Source: Odiellus spinosus (Eukaryota; Arthropoda; Arachnida; Opiliones; Phalangiidae). Taken from it: 64,000 nt of DNA. Positions 1 through 13,390 of the stretch are shown here, piece after piece; positions within the stretch are counted from its first letter, which is position 1; each line of letters opens with the position of its first letter. The stretch lies in assembly GCA_963920705.1 (NCBI GenBank), contig OY987230.1, forward strand, positions 20,981,320 through 21,045,319, read 5' to 3'. Under the pieces are notes generated by a model. That model saw only the letters and a list, made by a program, of their open reading frames with translations. It was not told where the DNA came from and searched no databases. Made by a program: the position numbers and the translations under genes.

Positions 1-19
1 TGTCATTTTGTAGTTTCTA

Positions 20-112
20 AAAAACGCTTCAACCCAGGGGTCGTAAATTTATTAAAAAAAAATTCCCTATGCCTTCGAAAAAAGGTGACAGCATCACTTT
101 AATTTATAATAT
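20..112. repeat. Dispersed repeat end (CGCTTCAACCCAG...GGTGACAG..TCACTTTAA)
   Basis: The same motif pair, spaced 60-100 bp, recurs at 5344-5412 and 30031-30148. In the 5.4-kb case it runs straight into a TTAAAGGG end. Confidence 0.65.
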
Positions 113-541
113 TTTTAAGTTTGAAAATGCTAAGCCTAATCCTGATTTTTGGCTTAGAACTGCTGTATCTTCAAATACGAAGTATTGGCGGGGGGGGGGG
201 GATATTTTAATAAAATAAATGATGTTTTGTATGGCAATTCATTCTCCCTTTAAAGTAGACAACCAATGTTGGGTAATTTTTGACAGGGTTCATTTAGTGG
301 CGATATCATTTTCGCCGAGTTAGGTCTTTTCAATTTACAAGTAAACTTTCCTTTTTGGGCAAGACTGTAATTATTAACCGCCTCAGCGTTTTTGAACCGT
401 CGTTATTCATTAGTCGAAGGTCTTCACGGTTCCCTAGTTTACTACGAAGATCTTCAGATCCTCCTTCTCCAAAAAAAGAAATATTTAATCGATTGCTTAG
501 TAACTTAAAAAGAAACCTAATTTGTTAACGGTATACAAAAA

Positions 542-1165
542 ATCATTTTTTTTTAACTTTATGTGTAAGCCAGCCTAAATCAAATCTTAATCGGATGATT
601 GTTAAACCCAATTCATACGTTTTGAAAACAGTGGCTAAGCCTAATCCATACATTTTGAATACTGCAGTAGTTGTTAAGCCTAACTCGTTTTGTATACTGT
701 AGATGTTAAGCCTAATTCGTACGATTTGAAAACTATAGTTGCTAAGCCTAATTCTGAAACACTGCACGAACACTGAATTCTTAAGCCTAATTCGTACGAT
801 TTGAAAACTATAGTTGTTAAGCCTTATTCTGAAATTCTGCACGAATACTGAATTGTTAAGCCTAATTCTGAAATTCTGCACGAAGACTGAACTGTTAAAC
901 CTAATTCCGAAGTTATGCAAGAAGACAGAACTGCTTGTTCACAAGTTTTAAAGACAAATTTAAAAGTTTTTTAAAACAAATAATGGGAATTTGATAAGCC
1001 TAATTCAAAAGTTTACGACTAAAAAAGGAATGTGCCTCATTTGTAAGTTTTGGAAACAAATAATGAGTTGCTAATCCTACTTTAGAAGATTTGTAGACTG
1101 ATATAAACCTTATTGAAACGTTTACAAAATTGAAGTAGAGCTAAGCCTAATTGTTATGAATATAT
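542..1165. repeat. Degenerate minisatellite built on TTAAGCCTAATTC
   Basis: At least twelve irregularly spaced units of GTTAAGCCTAATTCGTACG or CTAAGCCTAATTCTGAAA, 35-60 bp apart, fading after 920. The minus-strand open frame here (IRLNNSVFVQNFRIRL...) is a by-product of the repeat. Confidence 0.85.
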
Positions 1166-1199
1166 CAATATTTAAACCTAATTATTAGTTTTTAATCTT

Positions 1200-3300
1200 A
1201 ACCATCGTGGTTTCAGCGAATATTCGGCCTAAGGATTATTTTTTTTTCTTTATTATCAATCCATTTTAGATCAAAGTGATAAAAAATATCCATTTTTGTT
1301 ACTTTGCCAAAAACATTACGATATAATAATGGAGAAAAAATAACAATTTTTTTATTCTCTTCGGCTAGAGGTCGGCTTAACTTTGAACATTTTTCTTAGC
1401 AGTCAATGCAATGCTTGAACCTCCTTTTTTGCTCTTCGTTAGGCTTAACGTGAAAGGGATAAAAGTGGACAGGTTAGGGGAGGATACGAAGAGGTTGAGT
1501 TCTCTCTCTCTAGTCCAACTTAAACCTATCGTGATTAGTGAGTTCTTCCTAATGATCTTTCGCAGCACTTTGGTCTCATTCATTAACCCTGGGTTCCTGC
1601 CCACCCACTGAACAATTTCTCGCCCCACCGTCCCTCCTGTCTCTAGTTTTTTGTTCTTTTTTCCTGGCCATCTTCCACTACACATCTTTTACATTCTAGT
1701 AGCGTTCTGCGTTCCCTAGGGATTTTTATATTCTCGTTCGAAACCAGTTTGGAAGGACTATTTTTAATCCTGATTTAGTTTATTATTGTGTATAAATACG
1801 CCTCAGATTTTGCTACATTATAACATCGATAGCGTATAAAAGGGTACAGTGGTTGTTTCAATTTTGAGTTTGCAACACTCGCAAAAACTAAGCTTACCTT
1901 TTTGTCAATGATTAGAATTATTATTATGTAGTTATATGGACTAGCTTTGTTGGTGGTGTTAATTCAAATTGAAATATACTATAGTTTCCCAGAAGATCAC
2001 TCTTTAAAGGTACATCTTTTTTAATTAAATCCCATCGCATTCTAATTAAGTAGGAAAAAAAAAAGCTTATTTTCGAAATAGTAGGGGATTAATTATTAAT
2101 TAAAAATTAAAATATTAACATGATATACATACGCAAACTAATTATATACTTAATTTTAATCACGAATAAATTAACGGTGAATTAGGAAATAGTTAAAAGA
2201 AAACAGATTCGTCTTACCTGACGTTATATAAAGTTTCCTGATCCTTAACGCGTACGTCAACGGCAGAGCTTGAAAACCATACGAAAAGCCAATATTATCA
2301 AATTGAGGTCCAGATTCAAATCTACCTATAAAGAAAAATTAAAGTTTCATGAATAAACCCAGCATAAAATAAGATTTATAAGACTTAAAAAATTAATAGG
2401 CCTAAAATTGGATATACTCTTGTACAAGGGAAGGTAACACACTGTTACAGATTTTGGTGAAGTCCAAATGAAAATTGAGTACCATTTTCGGAAAGTTCGT
2501 TAAAAAACGATTCAAAATATATATACATATGTCATTGAACAAAATTACCACAACAATAAAAATGCATATATAATAATCATCATTTTCGTAATTTATGAAA
2601 TAAAAATGGTGACAGCCTCACTACGTGTAAAGAGATTTAAATTTCCCAAAAGAAACCCTGTTTTTATATTTAAGTTTAAGTCCCTTCTAAGGATGCGATT
2701 GAAGTATAAAAGTAGTTCCTCGGTTTTGAAGTTGGAATCGCAATAAAGAAGCTAAAAAACAATGGAAAGCTATTAAAAGAATAAAAAAATAAATAATCCC
2801 ATCAGAAACGAAGCTCTTGTATAGGAAGGAGTTTGGCCGTTAACTAAAGAAGAGGCGGAAAACCACGGGCGGAAACAAAATTAAATAAGCTTAAGAGAAC
2901 TAAGACGAAAAGATAGAAAGAGAGAGAGAGAGATGAAACTCATCGAAGACGTTTACGAAAGCAATTATTCGGTTAAGTTAAAAAGCATCGGGAGTTGCGC
3001 GCTAAAATGTCTCGGAGCTCTAGGACAACTCGACCAATAAACGACCACTCTTTCAACAGCCCAAGAAAAATTAGGTTTATGGCTATTTCTCTAGACTCTT
3101 CTTGTAGCTAGAGCTCCGAAGAGAAAACGACTCTTTCTCCATAAAGGGACAGTGAAATGTTTTTCCGGGTTATCCCTGAATAACTTTCGGTTTTTTTTTA
3201 AGTGAATGAACAACACACAAATAATGAAACTTCCGCTTTACGCAACGAATTCGCCCTCGCTTACTGCAGCAAGGGAACCAATGAAATCCACCAATTTTCT
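1200..3300. other. No gene recognised
   Basis: AT-rich unique-looking sequence. Two overlapping open frames near 1377-1685 lie on opposite strands in a slightly GC-richer patch and have no recognisable domain or splice context. A GA-rich run lies at about 2917-2934. Confidence 0.6.
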
Positions 3301-3309
3301 GTACAGGGT

Positions 3310-3850
3310 TCGTACAAAATTTTGGAAGTCAATTTCCCTGACTTTTCCAGGTTTTCCCTGACCATTTCCAAATAATTTCCCTGACCAATTTCAATATTTT
3401 TTTCACGAATATATTCTTACGAGCGAGCTGCTGGCAATTCCCACATTTTATTTGACCTAGTTTATCAATTGGGGTCAGCTGATAGTTTACTCAGAATATG
3501 AGAAACAATTTGAATCTTTAGGTAAATATTTTCAGTTTATAATAATTACGTTACAAATGATTGGTAAACCAATCATAAACAGTTCCTTGACACGTACCAA
3601 AATATTTATTTTCTCTGACCATTTGGGCTATTTTCAAATTCCCTGACCTTTGGGGGCCACTTTCCAAATTCCCTGACTTTTGCCTGACCTTTGGGGCCAA
3701 TTTCCAAATTCCCTGACTTTTCCCAGACCTTTGGGGCCACTTTCCAAATTCCCTGACTTTTCCCTGACTTTTTGGGCCAATTTCCAAATTCCCGGACTTT
3801 TCTCTGACCTTTGGGGCCACTTTCCAAATTCCCTGACTTTTTGGGCCCTG
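3310..3850. repeat. Minisatellite, ~40-bp unit with TTCCCTGAC and CTTTGGGGCCACTTTCC
   Basis: Scattered TTTCCCTGAC units at 3340-3395, then an ordered array at 3620-3848 in which ATTCCCTGACTTTTCCC alternates with CTTTGGGGCCA. Open frames on both strands are repeat artefacts. Confidence 0.9.
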
Positions 3851-3859
3851 TGTTATATT

Positions 3860-5330
3860 TCAAACAATCATTGTAATCATTTCATATTCTCTTTAAAAGT
3901 ATATTTCCCTGGTTTTATTTCCCAGGTTTTGTGTGTAAGAGATCGGGGCCCGAGACCTCTTTCGGATATTAGAAGACAGTTTTCAAAAGAAGCTAAGGAT
4001 GGTAGGATTTTCCCAAGAGTTTTCCCTCCTTTAACGACGAGAAGATTCTTGGAAAGAGTTTTACGTGACATAGCTGTACTCCTACTCATCAGCTTCCAAG
4101 CATACATTCCCCTAGCTAGGCATATCTCTCTATCTCTCTAGCTCTGAGCAAAACTCCTTAATTTCCCCCGACTAAGAAAAGTTGTTTATTTTTACCGCGA
4201 GAGGGCGCGGGACGAAAGGGATAGTACGTGGACAAGACCCTCTTTGTTTTTGAAAAGGGAGACGTATACTTTGTGGAAGTTTCGGATTAAAACAGCCTCG
4301 ATCCGTAAGGCCACGGACTCGAGACACTTCGTTACTTTCGGTAGAATTTGTTTCTCTACACGCTAGGGATTTCGTAGACAGTTAAGAACCACACAGGTGT
4401 ACAAAAGTTGGCGAACTATTTTCACTACCGAAACTGAACATTTAAGTTCACGACAGTCTGAACTCAAAGCCGATTTTATTTCGTTAGGGTATTGAAATGA
4501 AAATTATGTAAGCCATTTCTTGTGATAAAATTTGACCAGGCCCGAATATACTTCAAAAGAAATCAATATATATTCTTTAGATATAAGACTGTACTAACCA
4601 ATCATCTTGTTCTATTACTGGAAGCTTGAAACTCCCTTTAAAAGACGTAAAAGTCGAATTTGGACAGAAACAAAATTTTAAGCTTGAGAATATTCGTTTT
4701 GAAAGCTCTCACTTCAGTCGCAACCTTGAAAGATATTTAAATTCCCGGTTTTCTAATGATATTTTAGATCCCTTCGAAGGTTGTAACACGCGTCATAGTC
4801 TATATTTATCTTTACACTATAGAAACTCTTCTTTATCCATTGACAAGGCTTTTATCTAGCATATTCTAGAGAGATTTAAGAAAAAAAAAAGTCGACGGGC
4901 TAGAAAAAAAAAACACAAACGGCGAAAAGTCAAATTTTGAAAGCTTATCTTTAAAGTCACGTGGTATCACGCCAGGGAAATAAAAAATTCCATTTGTACC
5001 ACCCCTATATCTTTTTAAGATAGCCATCGCCAAACACAAATAGCGTGGACGCTTTTATTCGAGCCACAAGGGAAACCAAAAGCGTGTAAGATGTTCGACA
5101 ACATTTTGACGCTAAGACGCAGCCTAGGAGAAGCATAATGCGTCATAAGTAGTTCGTGCTTCTGAGAAAAAGCGACCAAGCAAAAGTAGAAGTTTGCGAA
5201 GTAGGAATGAGGCCATACTAGCAATCTTTAAACCGAGGGGGTAGCCACTTCCTCAAAAAATGAACACCTGATTTCTGATTTCCGAAATTTCCAGAAACAT
5301 ACCGGAAAAAAAATAATCCATATATTTTTA
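3860..5330. other. No gene recognised; moderately GC-rich patches
   Basis: A frame open across 3900-4141 could be tested as an exon (acceptor TTTCCCAG at 3917-3924), but no domain is visible. 4195-4460 is comparatively GC-rich without a long frame. Confidence 0.5.
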
Positions 5331-5407
5331 ATATTTTCATTTTGAAGTTTTATTAAGAACGCTTCAACCCAGAGGTATAAAATTTGGAATATGGTAACAG
5401 AATCACT

Positions 5408-6255
5408 TTAAAGGGAGGGTGAAGAGGAAATTCATCTTCTGAGACCTATCCGCATAGTAAGTCATGCAGGAAATAAATCACAATGATTTCAAAAATCAAA
5501 ATAGATCTAGATTTCACTGATCTCTCCCTCCATGCACTCCAACCAATCATGTAATGCCCTGCCTTCCTGCGAACAAAATACTCGTGGCACGCGCTATTTC
5601 CATCGTGCTTATAGCGCGAAATGTGATAAACAATGCACGCGATGTGACACACGTGGCGCGTAACATAGAGCATGTCACGAGTACTTAAATGTTCGCTGGA
5701 AGGCAGGTCGTTACGCGATTGGTTGGATCTATTTTGATTTTTAAAATCATTGGGATTTATTCCCTGAATAATTAACAATGCAGATAGGTCTTAGCAGAGG
5801 TATATAATAACCCCCTTCGGGAGGAAGTATGAAAGCCCCTATACTACCAATGCTAAAAATCATGAACAACAAGAGCCCGCTGCTGACTATCTAGGCCACT
5901 AGCTCGCGCCGGACTTCTCAATGTCGCTACTCTAGTAAATGGTCTCGATTTGTGTTTAGAACTTCCTGTCTCAGGAGTCAGGCTGTCTGTTAAATTGGAG
6001 TCGAAGGTTGACTTCAACTCGCGAGTTCCGGAAGTGTGAGTAGGGAAAATTTAGTGAGGTTCAAAATGGTGCAACTATTTTTTGGGAGTAAAGCGGTGTG
6101 TCGATCCGCCGCGATTTACGCCGGGCACTTGTTGTTCGTCGATTTTGCCTACCTTTCATACTTCCCCCCGAAGGGGGTTATTATATACCTCTGGTTTTAG
6201 TAATTAGTAATCAATAAACAAAATCACTCGATTTTCCTCTTCCCCCTCCCTTTAA
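5408..6255. mobile_element. TTAA-flanked MITE (TTAAAGGGAGGGTGAAG ends), interrupted
   Basis: The left end TTAAAGGGAGGGTGAAGAGG and right end CCTCTTCCCCCTCCCTTTAA are inverted repeats with TTAA outside. About 440 bp once the nested 399-bp element and its duplication are removed. It contains an inner inverted repeat (arms near 5465-5515 and 5725-5767). Confidence 0.8.
5795..6193. mobile_element. 399-bp MITE (CAGAGGTATA family), nested in a TTAA MITE
   Basis: Ends CAGAGGTATATAATAACC and the reverse complement, inverted repeat about 38 bp. Flanks GTCTTAG and GTTTTAG form a 7-bp duplication with one mismatch. It interrupts the TTAA element 5408-6255. Confidence 0.88.
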
Positions 6256-6259
6256 AGAG

Positions 6260-9040
6260 GTTTTCGGGTTTTACATCCGCAGAAACGGAAGATTTAAATT
6301 CCCTTGAATTTCCATGATAAACTGCGTATAATATACTACCCCCTTAGATAAATGCTTTAAAATTCCAGCTTTCAAAATTGCACGAAACTAAAAATTTGAA
6401 TACTACAGTTTTATACGTCCGTATATGATTGTAGTATATGGTAGAATACAAACTTCATACCTCTTACAACAATGTGTCCAAGAAATTTACTAGGACTACT
6501 TTTATTAGCTATGATATTTTATATTGTGTATAATTCCACCTATTGTATAAATAGTACTACAAACTATTAGCTCGCTCGGCCGTTTAATATCCAGAACGGA
6601 GCAAATACCTGGATGGGATATTAAAATTCTTTCAAGTTTGTTGCCAAGAGAAGTTTCTCATGCAAGAGCGAAAACGAGCCCCGGGGGCTTCAGACCCTAT
6701 AACTTCTACTAAGGCCCCAAAATTCCGATTTCATTCTAAAACAAACAAGGATTATGATAAAACTTTACTGAAAAAATATTAGAATTTTTTTTTTTTAAAT
6801 ATTTGTCTCCAGGAAATTTTGTTTATGTGGAATTAATTAAACTAATTATCATTAAGCTGCTAACATTTTATTTATTCGAGAGCCTACAGATTATATTTTA
6901 GCTTTTCATTCTATTAAAAACATTAACATGTCCTTAACGACGAATAATTATTATAAAATCGACTCGTAGGCGATTTAAATAATTAAACTTTGACCTCTTT
7001 TAGCAATTTGTCCATACACATACGATGTTTCAGAAAATTCTACACACTTTGCATTTGTAGTTCATGAAAAATCAGTAACAGCGAGTCAATTTCTTATTGT
7101 ATTTGCAGCGTTTTTTATGTTACCCTACTCCCTTTTCAATAGTTTTTTTGCCCTATGAAATAAATAGCAGAACACTTTCAAAACGTAGTGTCAACTCAAA
7201 CTGTTCGTGTCTATTATTGAGACAAAGAGTCCTTATGGTCTCCATCCAGACTATACTTTACTCAATATGGCTCGAGTAAAGAAAAATAGAAAATTAGGAC
7301 TACACGGTACAATCGTAAAATATGTATCTATTGATTACACGATGCTAAGTTTCCATAGAATAAAAATAGGACCATATACCCTTTTTAACACAGTCGTTGC
7401 GCGACTTCTCAGACGTTTCAGAGTATAAAAATGAAATCTTCATAATTCTATCGGACTTGGCCTAAGTCTGGTCTGCGGTTGCTACGTCTAAAATATATTG
7501 AAGACACAATATTGGGCCGTCACATATCGCTCTCGATACAATTTATACAGCCATTTACGTCCGAGAAACTCTAGTACCATCCATATAAAGGACGACACTA
7601 ACATAAGTAACATCGCGATATTTATCCAGGGACCAATAAACCAATTTGAGTGGCCATCGGTCTACATCCAGGATGTCAGTGTTACAATTTTGGTCAGTTG
7701 TCGATAAAGGTTAGGAAATGAAATGACGCTTTTTAATATTAATTAGTTATAAGTTATATTTCTCTTACATTGTTTCAGTTCTCTCTGTACGTAAACACGT
7801 TAAAATCCTCAAATCCCCAATCTCCAAAGCACATAATAATTAAATTAGGCTTAAGCCTTGCGTTAGGCTTAACCTATGTTTGAAATAATTTGAAATAAAT
7901 GGCGCGTGACTCAAATTAACGCGCGAAAAAAGGTCAAACTCGGAGCGTGTTTTGAAATAAAAACTCAAATTCAACCGGAGTTTGAGCGAGTTGTCACACT
8001 TTCGGTTCTATTTTACTTCTGGTATAAAATAATAGTCGAGTTATACGGATATCAAATAATTTTCGAAAAAACGAAATATTTGTCCTTTGGGTCTAATAGG
8101 CCCTGTCCATATACAGTCTGCTTGATACAAAGACCGGGTCATTTTACAAAACGGTTGAACCACTTTAGATTTTGGTCTCTTTCTTACCATGTACTTATTT
8201 CAGTCAATGTTTCAAAGCTAAAAGTATAGGTTTGGAAAAGTACCCATAAAACTTATATTTCACTTTCCCCTAACAATTCTGTATTAGCTGAAATGAGTCA
8301 AACAAACCATAATAATCTATGGATATCTAGTCTAGTTCGTACTTTACAGAAATCACCTTAAATTCTTAGATACTATTTCTTCTCTACATGATTTAGTATA
8401 TACGTATTCCTACGCCGTAGGTTTCAACGTGCTATGAATTTAAAGTGATTATATATATCGCTTTTCACGAAAGGTATCTTGGGACTAAGAAGATTGAAGT
8501 CATCTCCCCCGTTTAAATACTGCTGCCTTTCCCGAATGACATTAATTTCGAATTTGTCCAGTATATTTTCAAGCTTGGAAGATATCTAACTCACTATTGA
8601 ACCCCTTTCCCCTCCCTCCGCTTTTTCTTACCAATTCGAGCTCCTTTTAAGGCTGTAAATAAGTATAAAATTCTTTCAGAGTCGAATGACTTTGTCCGTT
8701 TAAATAAATTACTAGATATGGTATATAATTTATTCGCGAAGGACCGACGTAATATAGATAAACGCCAAGGCTTAAGTTCTTTATCTCATTGTCCTAAAAT
8801 ATTTTCGTATTCGTATCTTGGTATTGGAATAGTTTAGTAAGATTTAAGGCCTTTTATCTGCCACTAGGATTTTGGACATTTATGGAAGTTATTTCTCTAT
8901 AATCTCGTGGGAAATTCTTTCCCGGGAAAATTGCAAAGAGGAGTTATAACCCGTTTATAGAAACAAAATTTAAGAGTTTTTAGACTTAAGGTTCAAAATG
9001 AGTTTACACAATTTGCGAACTAGAAACGGATTCGTATTAA
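6260..9040. other. No gene recognised
   Basis: Open frames of 60-107 codons at 7097-8229 lack domains and look like chance frames in AT-rich DNA. TTAGGCTTA-type motifs cluster near 7843-7872. Confidence 0.55.
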
Positions 9041-9047
9041 ATGTTAG

Positions 9048-9381
9048 CAGAAGCCGATGAAACCCTCCTTTGAAGTCTACTACTCTAATGTTCCATATAG
9101 CGCTCCTCTCTGTATGGGTAAAATTCACGATTTTACGAGATCGGAGGGGTCCTACTTCATGCCCCCTGTCAACGGAAAATTGGAAACTCTCTCTCCACAA
9201 ACGACGACGTTTTTTGACGAACTCCAAGGCTGCTAGAGATATTAGCTCGACGAACTCCCGCTCCGAAAATATCTACCGTTAGGAGGCGTACGAATCGCGC
9301 TTTTTGAAACTAACCCATACAGAGAGGGGTAGACAAGACCCGGGAGTAATAGACTTCAAAGGAGGGTTTCATCGGCTTCTG
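9048..9381 (-). mobile_element. 337-bp MITE (CAGAAGCCG family) copy 1, subfamily A
   Basis: Terminal inverted repeats begin CAGAAGCCGATGAAACCCTC and are near-perfect for about 37 bp, imperfect for about 75 bp. Flanked by the 7-bp duplication ATGTTAG (9041-9047 and 9382-9388). The interior has no transposase, so it is non-autonomous. Strand here is relative to copy 3. Confidence 0.95.
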
Positions 9382-9640
9382 ATGTTAGACATAAATAAGG
9401 AAATGTAGCCTTTCTTTGAACAAAGGATTGGTAAAGAAATAAAACTTTATTAGTTAAGATTTTCCCAGGTTTCCAAAAATTGCAGTGTACCACTGACGAT
9501 AACCATGCGATGGTCAAGTAGTTTTAAGAGCTTTGTAGCAATACCTGATTTTCCAAGGAATTACAAACCTAACAATAGGACTTGTTGAGTAAGTCAAATT
9601 GCGTTGACCAGTTTAAATAAAATAATATTAACTATTAAAT

Positions 9641-9780
9641 TTGCAAGTTTCGGAACTTTGGAAATTGATTATAAAATAAGGAAATATTTTTGGTGAGAGT
9701 TATATTATTGTTTTTCTCATTACTTTAACATTCTTAATCGATTAAAAATAGCTTGTTTTGGCCTTTCATTCTCCCTTTAA
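9641..9780 (+). mobile_element. TTAA MITE, right half only (same family as 36828-37286)
   Basis: Matches the last ~140 bp of the 36828-37286 element, from GCAAGTTTCGGAACTTTGG to CATTCTCCCTTTAA. The left half is absent. Confidence 0.82.
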
Positions 9781-9784
9781 AGGT

Positions 9785-12035
9785 TTGCATTCAAATCATA
9801 TTTGAAAGAAATATGTTTCGCTGCAACACTCTGCAAATTATTTGTCGATCATGATCAAATTGGCCAAAATACTAGTAACCTAAAACTACCTTATTTAATC
9901 CAAGAAAAAAATCAATATCTACCGCTATGCCTAGAAAGATCAGACTACGTGCGTGGCTACTAATCAAAATCCTGGGTGATATACAGTTTCTAACAAACTA
10001 AGGCTTAGCGAGAGGACTAGGTCGAGAGAGGAGGATATTTTCTTCGCTAAGTCGAATCGGATTACGCGAGACGGATCGACCTTGGAAAGAACGAGATGAA
10101 TAATGCCTCGTTCACATTATACTCCGTAGAAGTAAATTAAATCTTCTAGATAAGTAGCCAAATTTGAATTTGGGGTCAATAGGTGGCCTTTAATGACCAG
10201 TTCGATCCACAATACCTATCTCATAGTAAACACCCCTTACTAAACAACAGAATTTCAAAAATTACTTTCTCCTTACGCGGTGTGGGGGTTAGTTCAGCTA
10301 TAAACAAAATTAATTAGCATCCTCCTTTGACGACGTTACAGTTTCATCAACTACCATCCTACAGAGACAGGTGACACTACTATAAAAAAAACTAACCTCT
10401 CTCCCTTATTGGAGAGTTTTTGCAACCGGAATCTGAACAATTAGCTCTAGCGTCACGAAAAATAGTAGATCAGCTAGGCCTATCTCAAATTATGAAAAAA
10501 TTGTATAGTGTGAACTTAGCCAAAAGACTTGGCTAGGAGGCATAATATATCGGGAATTGAGAAGAAACTAGGAATAGCGGAGAGTTAAAATGCAAGGCTA
10601 GTCGAGGGCTCAATGTCATCGACAAAACGGATTATATAAAGGCATCTCAGATAGACTAGCTCTCTTCGCCACCATGATTGTTAACCCAAAAATACACCCA
10701 ATCTTCTTTTCCCGCAATTTTTTTATTCTTGATTGCCTATGTAGTATAACTTCCCACGCGTCTATATAGAACGTCCCACATCCAGGTTACAATAAGATTA
10801 ACGCCTCCACATCTTTTTTCTTCATTAGCTCGGGCGATTCAATTTGAATCCTCGAGCAAAAAAAAATCAATGATTTCATTCTTAAAGGCCCTATCTGCTC
10901 TGAAATTTGCTCCTTCAAAATGCTCTTCCCTTATGCAGACATCCTAGCTTTGACTGTACAGTTAGTTATGGTCAACGTCGTCTGCTAAGCTAGGAAAGAA
11001 GTCGACTTTAAGGGGATTTAAAAACGCAGGTAGCCCCTTTCACAGCCCTTTTATTTGCTCTGAAATCCGCCCCTTACTTAATCTTCCCTTACGCGCAGAG
11101 CCTAGCTTTGACTGTGCAGTTAGTTATGGTCAACGTCGTCTGCTAAGCTAGAAAAGAAATCGACTTTAAAGGGGATCGCAGATAGTCTCTTTAATGCAAA
11201 TTCAAGATGAAATGAAAATTATTCGTATTCAGCTAGGCTGCATTCTCCCTTTAAGTTAACAAATCATAGAGAAAACAAGTATCCTAGCTTCAAGCTTACT
11301 GTCAACTAAAAAACAGAATGATTCGTGAGGCACTCGTGTCGCTATTCCAATTCCCATACTCCCAAACCGAAGCTTATAAAGACTGGCAAAAACCTAAAAT
11401 GGAAATGAAGGAGGCGAGGGATTCGGCAAAATTCCTAATCAGAAGAAGTCACATTTAATAGAATTTGGTTTTTATTTTATTTCTTTTTTTGATTCCCAAA
11501 CGACTTCAACCAACGCCAGTTAAAAGATAAAATAATAATAATTAAAGAAAAAAAAATAAAAGATTAATTTAAGGCATAATTTAATTACTGGTACTGATGA
11601 AAGAAAATTAAAGAAACCCGATGTTGAGCTAAAAATAATTAGCAGATTTTTAATTGATATCTTTAATCCTGGGAATTACGCTTACCATAAAATTGAATAA
11701 ATTGTTTGTTTCAATCTCAGTAAGAGATTTCAATAACTTTTATTAATTATTATTTTAAATAATTTAATTGCCTTGGAACCAACAAAAATAATCTGTTTCG
11801 ATGGAATATGTCAGGTTTCATAATTAAATATACAAACTATTCTACTTGCTGACAGGTTCCAATCAAGTGGGGTTGCAACCAAAGTCAATTGCAGATTACA
11901 CGGAGCCTATAGAGTTACCCCTTCACAATGAAAATTTTACAATAATATTTTTATTAATAATATTATTAATTAATTAGTTGCTCGTTATGAATGATTCGAC
12001 GTTAAAGTTACGTGGATTTTTCGTAAATAAAGACT
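9785..12035. other. No gene recognised; repeat fragments
   Basis: Apart from the duplication at 10893-11183, the stretch holds short inverted segments around 10.0-10.1 and 10.3-10.7 kb whose boundaries could not be fixed. AT-rich from 11440 on. Confidence 0.5.
10893..11183 (+). repeat. Direct duplication, two ~130-bp units ~160 bp apart
   Basis: Both units run CTGCTCTGAAAT, CTTCCCTTA, CCTAGCTTTGACTGTRCAG, TTAGTTATGGTCAACGTCG, TCTGCTAAGCTA and GACTTTAA. The block ends in a TTAA-MITE right end GCATTCTCCCTTTAA at 11229-11243. Confidence 0.85.
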
Positions 12036-12039
12036 TAGG

Positions 12040-12190
12040 ACTTTAAAACAGTTTTGAAAAGGTCAAAATGGAAAGTTTTGGGGTCAATTGCAGAGATTAA
12101 TTGCCAAAAAATGAAATTATTAGCTATAAAAGTTGACTTCAACATTCAAAACGATTTGAAATCGGTTTCAAAGTGTCTCTATATAAAGAT
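12040..12190. repeat. Dispersed repeat shared with 26480-26670
   Basis: Both stretches contain GTTTTGAAAAGRTCAAA, then AAAGTTT.GGGGTCAA, then GATTTCAAAGTG-like sequence in the same order. The 26-kb copy has ends GCGTTCACACTTG and GTGCGAACGC, again resembling the GGTCACAC class. Confidence 0.5.
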
Positions 12191-12460
12191 GAATAACAAA
12201 ACCAGGCGTTAGTAAGCGTCCTCTAACGGCAAACAACGTGGACAAAAGTTGAAACTAACAAAACTACGTCCGTGACTGCAATGGATAAAGAATAGGCAGA
12301 AGTGTACGTGATCCTGTTACTTCCTATATTTGTCTGCCCTGTTTTGGCCATTAGAGGACGCTTATGAAGGCTTATGAATCTATAGCAGGTTTCAACTGGT
12401 CGTTAATTTCGATGTACGTCAGGTTTTGTTATTCATCCTTATATATAAAGATACGTATCC
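12180..12460. mobile_element. Inverted-repeat element with TTAGAGGACGCTTATGA motif
   Basis: Ends ATATAAAGATGAATAACAAA and GTTTTGTTATTCATCCTTAT face each other; inside, GTAAGCGTCCTCTAACGGC and GCCATTAGAGGACGCTTATG form a second inverted pair. Single GCCGTTAGAGGACGCTTA copies recur at about 49271 and 53229. Confidence 0.65.
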
Positions 12461-13077
12461 ATTGTTAATAGTCTAAGGTTATATAATGAAAACTAAGCCT
12501 TGGTCTTCGTTCTAAAATAGCCATAACCGATAAAAAATAAACATTAACCGCAAAATTCACGAAATAAAGCGGGTAAGGTTTAAAGTTACCTTTAAAATTA
12601 AAATAACAAAAATATGACGAAAATTTAAATATATACGAAGGAAAATTCTGTATATCTTAGAAAATTCTAAGAGATAACGGAAACCGCGCGAAGGATGAAA
12701 GTCATTTTATCAATAAACTTTTCAACCTGTTACCAAAATCAAAGCCCGGAAGAGACTAACCTTTCAAAGCTGATGCTAAAAGTTAACTGTTGATACATTT
12801 TATCTCTAATGGGAGGGGTTATCTTAAATAAGAATTGCAAATTCGTTCAAGCCCTCTCGATTAGTTTTTCAAGGGATAATATCACATTCATTTCGAAATT
12901 TTAATTTTTGAAAACGCTTTTATCCCGCGTGTTTAGTGGAATTATGTGATTAACAATGACGTCATGTCTACAGAGAAATTCCCAAATTCCATCAACGTCG
13001 TATAAAAAACTATTGAAATAAAGATCTTATGATTTTTAGCGAGTTACAATGCTATGACGTCATCAAATAGGTAAAAT

Positions 13078-13390
13078 CAAGAATCCATTCAGGTTCCATA
13101 AGAATATGGGAGCATAGCTTTAGCCTCTGGTACCATCCTCCCAAACTTTGTAACAAAAGTTCGTCCGCAATTTTCGCAACATTTGTACGCTTTGATCTTT
13201 TTCGGTTGGCTCTATTTTTATTACCCAAAATATTATGTCAAGGTCGTTAGTGGCGCGGGTTAATAATAGATGTCAGGAGCGATTTACTTGAAAAATCGAT
13301 TCGAAGCAGACGAACATTTTGCTACAAAGTTTGGGAGGATGGTTATTGAATCGCGGCCCTCCCATATTCTTATGGAACCTGAATGGATTC
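13078..13390 (+). mobile_element. 316-bp MITE (CAAGAATCC family), 3' end altered
   Basis: Nearly the full element of 26010-26325 in the opposite orientation. The right end stops at GGATTC; the terminal TTG and a matching duplication are missing. It continues directly into DNA resembling a degenerate GGTCACACTAGC-type repeat (about 13391-13505), so a deletion or rearrangement removed the end. Confidence 0.85.

Noticed and set aside
543-920. 125-codon minus-strand frame with RIRLNNSVFVQ repeats
   Set aside because: Translation of the TTAAGCCTAATTC minisatellite; no start context or homology.
3551-3863. Overlapping frames rich in SGNLE/GPK repeats, and their plus-strand counterpart
   Set aside because: Artefacts of the TTCCCTGAC minisatellite read in several frames.
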